DNA from: Pedobacter panaciterrae
GTDB lineage: Bacteria > Bacteroidota > Bacteroidia > Sphingobacteriales > Sphingobacteriaceae
Reading direction: 5' to 3'
Length of the DNA stretch: 64,000 nt
Assembly (NCBI RefSeq): GCF_013204795.1
Contig: NZ_JABMKW010000017.1
Location: 372,001-436,000, forward strand
Every line of letters starts with the position of its first letter. The stretch's first letter is position 1. Made by a program: the position numbers and the translations under genes. The notes under the pieces are model-generated. The model was given only the letters and a program-made list of their open reading frames with translations. It made no database searches and was not told where the DNA came from. Below, one piece after another: positions 42,383 to 50,326 of this stretch.

Positions 42383-43756
42383 TTAAATCTTTTGAAAAGG
42401 AACAATCGTTTCTATTCTGTTCTTATCATAATTAAAGGCATAAAAACCCATTAAATTTCTCCATTCATTATTACCAGATTTTCTTGAATAAAACCGTATG
42501 AAGTATTTTGTTACCGGGCCTGAACTAGTTTTTCTTTCCATCACATTTCCTTTAAAGGCAAATACACCTTCACCTTTAAATTGTTTACTCTTAATCAGGT
42601 CATTATAATAATCATAGCCCACCGTATAAGAAGATTGCGCCAATACATAATATTTCCCTTCCACAGTGTAACTGGTCGCAAAACTTAAACTATTACCATA
42701 CGATCCACTGCTTGAAACCCATGTGCCTGTTAACTGCTTTTTATAATCCATATTTTTTTCAGCCACCCCATTTATTTTTAAAGTGAATAAAAGAAAATTC
42801 AAGCCCATCTCCATCTCGCTGCCCAGTATTATATCAGCCGAATTAATTACAGCTACATTTGTTCCTACCTGTATAAGCAGCACCGTACCTTTTACAACCG
42901 ATCCATTTTTACTAATGCTATTACTTAGCATATAATATGGCAGGCCCTGGCTGGTAACTCCTTTTTCATGATCACCTTTTTCGAATAACTGGTTGTTAGA
43001 ACTGTTATACAGACCCCAACCATCAAAAACCTCGAAGAAAATATGTTCCATATCTTTTTCTAAACTGCCAGATGATTTTACCATACTCATCAACTCAATA
43101 ATTTTTTTTCCAGTAGTTGTATTTTTTTCTAGTGTCAAACTATTTCCACTTGCATTTAAACTCCACGTAGGTGGAACAGTGATGGAATACCTATTTTTGT
43201 TTCCTGAACTGGTTGTATAGTTTGTTGGCGAATTCTGTTGTGTATTATTGTTCTGTGCAGTTGCCGTTTCATTTAAGTCGAGGCTTTTTATAAAATCCAG
43301 TATTTGGTTTTGATATTTATCGGTGTTGGTCATAATTACCACGTTCGCCATTTTGCCGTTGCCTGTAGCGGTTATTAGTGTTACCCATCCTTTACTGGCG
43401 CCATCGGTATAGCTGGCTTGCCCCGAAATAACATTCCATCCTTTTTCAGTAGCAGGATTTTGCATGTTTGGTTCTCCGGAAACAGACACCGTACCTTTCA
43501 CCAGTTTTTCCCAGCTGGTCATAAAGTTTTCGTTTGCTGGTGCCTCGGTCGCTACCGAATTTAAAATAACAGCAGCGGCATAGTTTCCTTTACCATCGTT
43601 TTTGGTAGACAGTTGAATGCCATTTGCCATTTCTGTTTTATCCCAACCGTTAGGTATGGCATAGTTTATTACATCAAAAGCCTGCCTTTGGGCAAAACCA
43701 GTACAACTTACCATCAATAGCAGGTTCAACAGGAGCATGTTTTTTATAGGTTTCAT
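42383..43756 (-). CDS. Exported protein of unknown function, 457 residues
   Basis: Signal peptide at about 1-22 (LLLMVSCTGFAQ). Two repeats of one fold seem present: about 23-165 (FDVINYAIPNGWDKTEMANG) and about 185-330 (YSITVPPTWSLNASGNSLTL). Both have a PxGW/PxxW entry strand typical of PsbP-like or DUF1795-like domains (resemblance only). A C-terminal lipocalin-like strand region follows (LTGTWVSSSGSYGNSLSFAT; KYFIRFYSRKSGNNEWRNLM). The first domain is copied in the 193-residue protein at 35954. Second gene of unit 1; a small dyad (AATCTGT-AAA-ACAGATT, 42329-42345) lies between it and the next gene. Confidence 0.72.
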   Translation of the reverse strand: MKPIKNMLLLNLLLMVSCTGFAQRQAFDVINYAIPNGWDKTEMANGIQLSTKNDGKGNYAAAVILNSVATEAPANENFMTSWEKLVKGTVSVSGEPNMQNPATEKGWNVISGQASYTDGASKGWVTLITATGNGKMANVVIMTNTDKYQNQILDFIKSLDLNETATAQNNNTQQNSPTNYTTSSGNKNRYSITVPPTWSLNASGNSLTLEKNTTTGKKIIELMSMVKSSGSLEKDMEHIFFEVFDGWGLYNSSNNQLFEKGDHEKGVTSQGLPYYMLSNSISKNGSVVKGTVLLIQVGTNVAVINSADIILGSEMEMGLNFLLFTLKINGVAEKNMDYKKQLTGTWVSSSGSYGNSLSFATSYTVEGKYYVLAQSSYTVGYDYYNDLIKSKQFKGEGVFAFKGNVMERKTSSGPVTKYFIRFYSRKSGNNEWRNLMGFYAFNYDKNRIETIVPFQKI

Positions 43757-43823
43757 CTTTTTAAGGTTATCATTTTCTGAAAAATCATTTCAAAATGCCA
43801 GCAGTTATACATTAATAATAACA

Positions 43824-45077
43824 TCAATCTTTTACACAGCGTACGGAATAGCCATTATATTTAAATCCAGATGAGATATCAACTTCTATATATGAGTGAT
43901 ACAATCGAATTTCATCGCCGGCTACTCCACCAGATACTCCACTATCCTCTGTAGAAGCCCAGTAATAGCCAATCAAAGACAAGTTATCAAAGTTCCCATG
44001 GGCGAAACGGTATCCACCCGGAAGAGCCGAAAACCCGCTGCTATTGGTTGCACCCACATTGGGTGTACTCCAATAAAGTAAGTCTTTTAAGGGGCCCCCT
44101 GCTGAGTATTTGCCATTTAAGAATGTTATCAATGTTATCCATTCATCCTTTGTAGGTACATGCCATCCTGCAGGTGCTATATTGTTGCTGTTGTTTACGG
44201 CATACCAATTATACAGCTTACCATAAGGATTATTATTTTTACTGTCATTGTTATAGTAACAATAGGCTCCTTTTGTAAAGGCATCCCATGTTTGCGAATC
44301 AGGAGCAGTTAGTATCTCAGCGCCGTTTCGGTAATGCGTAGTTTTCAGATTCTCCACCATCCAGCATTGTGTACCGATAGTAACGGTATGATACACGTTA
44401 CCGTCCACATCAGTGACAGTTCCACAATTAGTCAAGCCTGTTGTGGTAAAACTTATTTCGTTACCATAAGCGGTGCCAATGCTGTTGGTTGCATATGCCC
44501 GTACATAGTAAGTAGTATTACTGTTTAGGCCTGTAAGGTTGCTCGTAAAATTGCCTGCGCCGCTCCCATCTGTTGTTTTATCATTGGCAATAGAAGGATT
44601 GTTGTTTGTACTCCAACACACACCTCTTGCGGTAATGACACTATTGTCTATGCTACTGATCGTGCCGCCTGAAACGGCTGTCGTATTGGCAATGCTGCTG
44701 ATGGCTACGGTGCTTACCATAGGCAACTGCGGTGCTACACTTACTACAATATAGCCGGTTTTTGTTTTGGTATTGCTGCCGTCGGCATTTGTTACAGTAA
44801 GCGTTACATTGTATGTTCCCGCAGCGTGGTATTGAATATTGACCGGATTTTGCAAAGTAGAAGAAGACGGCGTACCTCCCGCAAAGCTCCACGACCACGA
44901 TGTAGGATTGCCGGTAGATAAATCTGTAAAGCTGGCCGCCGAATCTGTTTTAATACTAGTAACACTTGCAGAAAAATCTGCTGCCGGTAAGATTGCATTA
45001 TCCTTAATCTTAGTGCAGGAAATAATTAGCGTACTGCATAACATCAAAACAAACGGCAGGAATTTTAAATCTCTCAT
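43824..45077 (-). CDS. Lipoprotein with PKD, Fn3-like and FISUMP domains
   Basis: The 417-residue protein has a lipobox (LCSTLIISC), so it is anchored to a membrane by lipid. About 35-115 is a PKD domain (SFTDLSTGNPTSWSWSFAGG; AAGTYNVTLTVTNADG). About 120-210 is an Fn3-like unit (ARGVCWSTNNNPSIANDKTT; TYYVRAYATNSIGTAYGNEI). About 215-417 is a FISUMP (Fibrobacter succinogenes major paralogous) domain: VDGNVYHTVTIGTQCWMVEN, YGKLYNWYAV, WHVPTKDEW, GYYWAST, YSVRCVKD. FISUMP proteins are surface proteins of unknown role. First gene of unit 1, right behind copies C and D of the operator. Confidence 0.88.
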   Translation of the reverse strand: MRDLKFLPFVLMLCSTLIISCTKIKDNAILPAADFSASVTSIKTDSAASFTDLSTGNPTSWSWSFAGGTPSSSTLQNPVNIQYHAAGTYNVTLTVTNADGSNTKTKTGYIVVSVAPQLPMVSTVAISSIANTTAVSGGTISSIDNSVITARGVCWSTNNNPSIANDKTTDGSGAGNFTSNLTGLNSNTTYYVRAYATNSIGTAYGNEISFTTTGLTNCGTVTDVDGNVYHTVTIGTQCWMVENLKTTHYRNGAEILTAPDSQTWDAFTKGAYCYYNNDSKNNNPYGKLYNWYAVNNSNNIAPAGWHVPTKDEWITLITFLNGKYSAGGPLKDLLYWSTPNVGATNSSGFSALPGGYRFAHGNFDNLSLIGYYWASTEDSGVSGGVAGDEIRLYHSYIEVDISSGFKYNGYSVRCVKD

Positions 45078-45096
45078 GATTTCATTTTTTATGCAG

Positions 45097-45145
45097 TAAA
45101 AGTAGATAACTTACCAAACCGACGTAATCATTAAAAAAGATGATT
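45097..45145 (-). promoter_or_regulatory. Operator-promoter of unit 1 (AATCAT-N8-ATGATT, copy C)
   Basis: The identical 20-base dyad lies at 45126-45145. On the minus strand it runs into TTA (not TTG), then 20 bases, then TACTTTTA (45104-45097). The expected transcript start is about 13 bases from the ATG at 45077. Confidence 0.8.
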
Positions 45146-45166
45146 TTTTATTATACGCTTTTAAAA

Positions 45167-45186
45167 AATCATTAAAAAAGATGATG
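45167..45186. promoter_or_regulatory. Second operator (copy D) between the divergent units
   Basis: AATCATTAAAAAAG followed by ATGATG differs from the other copies only in the last base. It has the same orientation as copy C and lies 41 bases from it, close to four turns of DNA. It is also about 20 bases upstream of a possible -7 box (TTTATTTG, 45208-45215) of the sensor kinase gene, so it may serve both directions. Confidence 0.7.
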
Positions 45187-45241
45187 GAAAATATGGACCC
45201 ACAACATTTTATTTGCGTTGTAGAAAAATGTAAATTAGGGT

Positions 45242-47179
45242 ATGAGAAAATCACTGCTGATATTATTTGCAGGCTTTATAAGTTTCGCCTCTCAGGCACA
45301 AGGATTGAATAGAAACAGTCTAAAACGAACTATTAACTATAACAAAAAAGATAGCAATACTGTAAATGTTTTATATCAATATGGAGAAACGTACAGGCAA
45401 GACAACCCTGATTCTGCCACTTTTTACTATAACAAAGCAAAAGAGCTTTCTCAAAATATAGGATATAAAAAGGGTGTTGCAACTTATGCAAGCTATCAAA
45501 TAGTAATATTGAATAATAAAGGTTTATTTAAAGAGGCTTTGTCTCTTACTCTTGATGCCCTTGATATTTTTAAAAAATATGGAAACAAAAAAGACTTGTC
45601 GGTTGCCAATTTAAATGTGGGTAGTGAGTGGGAATATCTTTCCGATTTTTCTACTGCGTCGGAATATTATTTAATTGCAAAAAAATATGCAGAAGAAATT
45701 GACGACAAAAAAATGTTACGAATAGCAAACAATAATTTGGCTTCTGTATTTATAAATTTACAGGAATATGCCAAAGGTCTTGAGTATGCAGAAAAAGCAT
45801 ACAAACTCGCTGTAGAATTAAATAATAAAACTGCGCAGGCTAATACACTCTGCAATATCGGAACCGCCTCTAATAACCTTAAAAATTATGATAAAGCCAT
45901 AAGCGTATTTCGGGAAGTAGGAAAAATAGGTAAAGAAGAAAAGGACAACATTAACATTGTAAGTGGGTGGTTAGGTATAGCAGATGCCTTAAAGGGTAAA
46001 CAAATGTATGCATTGGCAATAAAATATTATGATACAGTACTTTATTTTTCAAGACATGAAGAGTTGCCTGAATATACTTTGTATGCCAATATGGGCATGG
46101 GACAAACTTTAATTGAATCAAGAAAATATTTAAAAGCAGTCCCTTATCTCAATGAGGGAATCAACTTAGCTCATAAATTTGGTTCAAAAAATGAGTTAAG
46201 CAGCTTATACGAATATCAGTCTAATTTGTACAAAGGAGTAGGAAAACTTGATAGCGCATTGGCGTATCGTCAAAAGTTTGAGTTACTACGAGATACTATA
46301 TTAGGAGAAAATACCAAAAATACTGTAGCAAACCTAGCAGCCAAATACGAATTTGAAAAAAAAGAAGCACAGATTAAACTGCAACAAGCGCAGCTTCGCC
46401 AAAAATCTATCCTCAATTATATTCTTATCGGCAGTGCGCTTGCCATATTAATTATTTCACTGCTAGGTTATCGCAACTATATTCATCGCCAAAAACTACA
46501 GCAATTAAAAATTGATGAATTAGAAACCGAAAAACAACTTACCGCTACAGAAGCAGTACTAAAAGGTGAAGAACAGGAACGTACCCGACTAGCCAAAGAC
46601 TTGCACGATGGGCTTGGCGGGATGTTAAGTGGAATAAAATTTTCATTAAATAATATGAAAGAGAATTTAATAATGACCCCGGACAATGCTCTTGCTTTTA
46701 ATCGCAGCATCGACATGTTAGACAGCTCTATACAGGAAATGCGCCGCGTAGCACATAACATGATGCCCGAAATACTGGTAAAATATGGACTGGATGTTGC
46801 ATTGAAAGAATTTTGCATGGAGATGGATCGTAGTGCTGTGTTACATGTAAACTACCAGTCGGTGGGGATGCAACAAACAAGCATACCGCAAACTACATCA
46901 GTCGCCATTTATCGCATTATACAAGAGTTGCTGAACAATGCGATTAAACATGCCCATGCCAAAAATGTATTGGTGCAATTGCATCAAGCTGATCAGGAAA
47001 AACTATTAGCCATTACGGTAGAAGATGATGGAAATGGTTTTGATGTCAATCTTTTAACAAAATCTGGTGGAATGGGCTGGCATAATATTAAAAACCGCGT
47101 TGAGTTTTTAAAAGGCAGGATAGATTTGCAATCCGGTCCTGGCAAAGGTACTTCAGTAATGATAGAGATTAACATTTAA
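45242..47179 (+). CDS. TPR-containing sensor histidine kinase (HisKA_3, NarX/DesK-like)
   Basis: The 645-residue protein has a signal peptide (LILFAGFISFASQAQ), a periplasmic sensor of about six TPR units (about 40-345, e.g. YAEEIDDKKMLRIANNNLAS), and a membrane segment (about 393-410, ILNYILIGSALAILIISLLG). A coiled coil leads to a HisKA_3 dimerisation domain with His455 in LAKDLHDGLGG, and to an HATPase domain (ELLNNAIKHAHA; VEDDGNGF; GMGWHNIKNRV). It senses an unknown signal and phosphorylates the response regulator encoded 9 bases downstream. It is divergent from unit 1 of the secreted-protein locus, and operators lie between them. Confidence 0.92.
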   Translation: MRKSLLILFAGFISFASQAQGLNRNSLKRTINYNKKDSNTVNVLYQYGETYRQDNPDSATFYYNKAKELSQNIGYKKGVATYASYQIVILNNKGLFKEALSLTLDALDIFKKYGNKKDLSVANLNVGSEWEYLSDFSTASEYYLIAKKYAEEIDDKKMLRIANNNLASVFINLQEYAKGLEYAEKAYKLAVELNNKTAQANTLCNIGTASNNLKNYDKAISVFREVGKIGKEEKDNINIVSGWLGIADALKGKQMYALAIKYYDTVLYFSRHEELPEYTLYANMGMGQTLIESRKYLKAVPYLNEGINLAHKFGSKNELSSLYEYQSNLYKGVGKLDSALAYRQKFELLRDTILGENTKNTVANLAAKYEFEKKEAQIKLQQAQLRQKSILNYILIGSALAILIISLLGYRNYIHRQKLQQLKIDELETEKQLTATEAVLKGEEQERTRLAKDLHDGLGGMLSGIKFSLNNMKENLIMTPDNALAFNRSIDMLDSSIQEMRRVAHNMMPEILVKYGLDVALKEFCMEMDRSAVLHVNYQSVGMQQTSIPQTTSVAIYRIIQELLNNAIKHAHAKNVLVQLHQADQEKLLAITVEDDGNGFDVNLLTKSGGMGWHNIKNRVEFLKGRIDLQSGPGKGTSVMIEINI

Positions 47180-47188
47180 CTACAGGCA

Positions 47189-47803
47189 ATGAAAATAAGC
47201 ATTTTCGTAGTAGATGACCATTACATGGTGACAGAGGGTATTCGTTCTTTACTGCAAAACGAAAAAATACTTGATTGGATGGGCCATGCCACCAACGCAG
47301 CATCCTGCCTTAGTTTTCTTAAGCTACACGAACCTGATGTGATACTAATGGATGTAAACCTTCCTGATAAAAGCGGAATAGATTTATGTAAAGAAGTTAA
47401 GCAACTGTATCCCTCTTTAGCTATACTTGGGCTTAGTACATTTAACCAGCAAGCCATTATCAAAAACATGATGGATAATGGTGCTTTAGGTTATGTATTA
47501 AAAAATGCCACAAAGGAAGAACTGTTAGAAGCGATAAACACCGTGATTAAAGGCAAAGTATATTATAGTTTCGAGGTCTTAAGCGCAATGAGAAAACCAG
47601 AGCCCAATCAGCTTCTAATCACCAGAAGAGAAAAAGAGGTTTTATTGTTAATTGCAGAAGGACTAACCAATGCAGAAATATCAGAAAAACTTTTCATCAG
47701 TATTCCAACTGTAAACACACACCGCAAAAGCCTGTTAGAAAAATTTGAAGTAAAAAACACAGCCATGCTAATCGGTAAGGCTTCAAAATTGGGATTGATT
47801 TAA
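47189..47803 (+). CDS. NarL/LuxR-family response regulator
   Basis: The 204-residue protein has a receiver with Asp55 in VILMDVNLPDKSG and Lys in YVLKNATKEEL. A LuxR-type helix-turn-helix follows at about 140-200 (LITRREKEVLLLIAEGLTNA, EISEKLFISIPTVNTHRKSL). It forms a cognate pair with the kinase in one operon. It is the natural candidate to bind the four AATCAT-N8-ATGATT dyads before units 1-3; dyad half-sites about 14 bases apart centre to centre are reasonable for a NarL-type dimer (inference). A hairpin terminator follows. Confidence 0.92.
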   Translation: MKISIFVVDDHYMVTEGIRSLLQNEKILDWMGHATNAASCLSFLKLHEPDVILMDVNLPDKSGIDLCKEVKQLYPSLAILGLSTFNQQAIIKNMMDNGALGYVLKNATKEELLEAINTVIKGKVYYSFEVLSAMRKPEPNQLLITRREKEVLLLIAEGLTNAEISEKLFISIPTVNTHRKSLLEKFEVKNTAMLIGKASKLGLI

Positions 47804-47980
47804 TTGTCTTGCTATATTATTTCTAAATCATCTATTTGACATTAAGAAAGTTGGGTTAATAAACAAATAGTGTTACACCGCCAGGGCATGTATTTCGCAA
47901 ATAGTAGACACTTTAGGCACAGCGTCGATGGATCAGTGAGTACTGGCTATATTGATTACGATATTTTTAATAGCGAGGAG

Positions 47981-48024
47981 AAGGCACTTTTATTATTTTT
48001 GTCGCAAAAAATAAAAAGTGCCTT
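47981..48024. terminator. Long bidirectional hairpin at the right end of the locus
   Basis: AAGGCACTTTTATTATTTTTG (47981-48001) and its near-complement (48005-48024) form a stem with one bulged base and a 3-base loop, with A/T runs inside. It separates the response regulator from the convergent TonB-type receptor gene. Confidence 0.65.
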
Positions 48025-48073
48025 TCCTGTTTTTAAATGACATTTACTAAAGTTAAGATAATCCCCGTGGCGG

Positions 48074-50314
48074 CTAGTTTTTCACTCTTTCCAATTCATT
48101 TCCGGCGCCACCGGTATTGCGCTTCTTCGCAGCAGAAGCTCCTTTGCTGAAACTATAGCTGAAAGAGACAAGGCCTATTCGGTTGTCAAAAATGTTGCGG
48201 TAAGTGGCCCGGGTCTGCGGAATGTTGATTATTTCGCCCTGTGGCCTGAAGCGGTTCAGCACATCACGTAAAGTAAATTTCAGGGTGCCTTTATCTCCAA
48301 GGATTTTCTTTGAGACGCCGGTATTGATGTTGTAAAGCGCGCGCTTTTTAAACTGAGCGTTTTGGTTGGGCGTCACGTACATGGCGCTCAGTTCTGCGCT
48401 CCATCCTCTTCCGAAATTGAACTGGTTATTTGGATTGACATAAAAATAAAAGCTCTGTACGGTATTGCCATCATTGCCGGGCAAGCCGCTGAAATCAATT
48501 TCGACTGCTTCACTGTACATATTCAATGTGTACCAGTTTCCCGCCTTCAGGTTCAGGTTAACAGAGCCCCCGTAAAAATGCATTTTCCCAATGTTTCCTG
48601 TCCTGCTGATAAAAATGCCTTTTTCCTGCTCAATGACTTCAGAAATCATTGATGAAGTAACGTTGTAAAAAAGGTCGATGCTGAGCTTATTGTTGTGGTT
48701 AAAATTGAGGTCGATCTTGTGAGCAAACTCCGGTCTGATATAAGGATTGCCGGCAAAGTAAGTGAACTTATCCAATAGAAAAATAAAAGGATTCAGGTCC
48801 TGGTAGTATGGTCTTCTGATTCGTTTCCCGTAATATAGTGTGAGTTTATTTTTGGCGCTATCCAATTTGTAGGAAAGATAAACTGTTGGAAAGAGATTGG
48901 TATAGTGCTGCGAAAAGGAGGAATCCGGGCGGAGCCCATTGCTTAGTTGGTGTCCTTTCATATTTGTCTGTTCCATGCGCAGTCCGGCCTGTATGCTCCA
49001 TTTCTTCCATTCCTTGCTGAAATTCACGTAAGCTGCATTAATGTTCTCCTTGTACCGGAAGTGATTGGTCTTTTCATTGTCCACCAGCAATACATCTCCC
49101 CGACGTATAAAGTAATCTGCGGTATTATCGGTGTTCACAAAGCTGGTCTTTGCACCTGCAGAGAATTTTGCTTTATAGGCCAGGGGGTGCTCGTAATCGC
49201 CTTTTGCAGCATAGATGGCAATGTCTGAAGGAAGTTGAGCCACGAGGTTCTCTTCGCTGATACTATTATTGGTGGTATTAAAGATTCTATTGGCAAAAGA
49301 CTGGTCCGTTCTGGCACTATAGCTGATGTGGTCGAGATCGAAGCTGAGTTCGCGGCCCAGACTGTCAAACTTATGACTGTAATTGAAATTGATCCCGTTG
49401 CTGTTCAGTTTCGACTGTTCAGAATTGAGTGCCGTAATCAGAGAGTCCCTCTGTCCTGCAGAACCCGTTGCGATAGCCCCCACTTCTTTTCGGTTACGGC
49501 CGCTGTTGTAAGATCCGGTAAACACAAAACCCAGCGTGGTCTTCTCGCTGACATAGAAATCCATGCCTGCTTTGATATTCGGGGTTTTGTTCCGGTTGCG
49601 GAACACAGTACTTTGCATAAAAGCAGAGGTCAACTGCTGGTCCTGGTCATAAAACCAGCGGTTGATGTCCAGATCCCTCCAGGTGTCGGTTTTATTGTAA
49701 CCGAGAGTGGTAAAAAAGTTGAACTTATTTTTGCGGTAGTTCAGGTCGATGCTCTCATTGTGGCGCCAATTCGGTGAGTACCCTGTACCAGCATTTATAG
49801 ATCCGTTCCAGCCACTGATCAGTGATTTTTTCGTGCGGATATTGATGATCCCGGCGCCTCCCGCCGCATCATAGCGGGCGGGGGGATTTGGAATAAGTTC
49901 AATCTGGCTGATGCTGCCCGAAGGAAGCGATTTCAGATACGCGGTAAGGGCGGCTTCCGAAAGATAAGTAGGGCGGTTGTCAATGAGTACGACCACACCC
50001 TGCTGACCTTTCAGGCTAATTTTCCCGTCTTGATCAACCATAACCCCGGGTGCCTTTTCCAAAACCTCCAGTGCATTGCTGCCGGCATTGGAGATCAGGG
50101 CGTCTACGTTGATGACTGTACGGTCTATTTTGTGTTCTATAAAACTTTTTTTTCCACTGATCTTTACTTCTTTGAGGTCTACCGTTTTTTTTAAGGTATC
50201 AGTTTTATTCCCCGCAGTATCCTTTTTTTGGGCAGGCTTGGATTGCGCTGCGGCCAAAATTGGGGCAATAGCTATCCACAGGGTGAATGTCACCCTCAAA
50301 AATGAGTTCGTCAT
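48074..50314 (-). CDS. TonB-dependent receptor-like outer membrane protein (OMP_b-brl_3)
   Basis: The 746-residue protein has a signal peptide (about 1-23). A plug domain at about 45-160 (ALEVLEKAPGVMVDQDGKIS; VLIDNRPTYLSEAALTAYLK; IELIPNPPARYDAAGGAGII) and a 22-strand-type barrel follow (YYGKRIRRPYYQDLNPFIFL). The CarboxypepD_reg domain usual before the plug is missing, leaving a Lys-rich link. Such barrels without SusD partners are often placed behind M56/BlaI regulators, as here. Substrate unknown; TonB box not evident. The BlaR1-like gene lies 12 bases upstream on the same strand. Confidence 0.88.
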   Translation of the reverse strand: MTNSFLRVTFTLWIAIAPILAAAQSKPAQKKDTAGNKTDTLKKTVDLKEVKISGKKSFIEHKIDRTVINVDALISNAGSNALEVLEKAPGVMVDQDGKISLKGQQGVVVLIDNRPTYLSEAALTAYLKSLPSGSISQIELIPNPPARYDAAGGAGIINIRTKKSLISGWNGSINAGTGYSPNWRHNESIDLNYRKNKFNFFTTLGYNKTDTWRDLDINRWFYDQDQQLTSAFMQSTVFRNRNKTPNIKAGMDFYVSEKTTLGFVFTGSYNSGRNRKEVGAIATGSAGQRDSLITALNSEQSKLNSNGINFNYSHKFDSLGRELSFDLDHISYSARTDQSFANRIFNTTNNSISEENLVAQLPSDIAIYAAKGDYEHPLAYKAKFSAGAKTSFVNTDNTADYFIRRGDVLLVDNEKTNHFRYKENINAAYVNFSKEWKKWSIQAGLRMEQTNMKGHQLSNGLRPDSSFSQHYTNLFPTVYLSYKLDSAKNKLTLYYGKRIRRPYYQDLNPFIFLLDKFTYFAGNPYIRPEFAHKIDLNFNHNNKLSIDLFYNVTSSMISEVIEQEKGIFISRTGNIGKMHFYGGSVNLNLKAGNWYTLNMYSEAVEIDFSGLPGNDGNTVQSFYFYVNPNNQFNFGRGWSAELSAMYVTPNQNAQFKKRALYNINTGVSKKILGDKGTLKFTLRDVLNRFRPQGEIINIPQTRATYRNIFDNRIGLVSFSYSFSKGASAAKKRNTGGAGNELERVKN

Positions 50315-50326
50315 ATCTCTTTTTAG

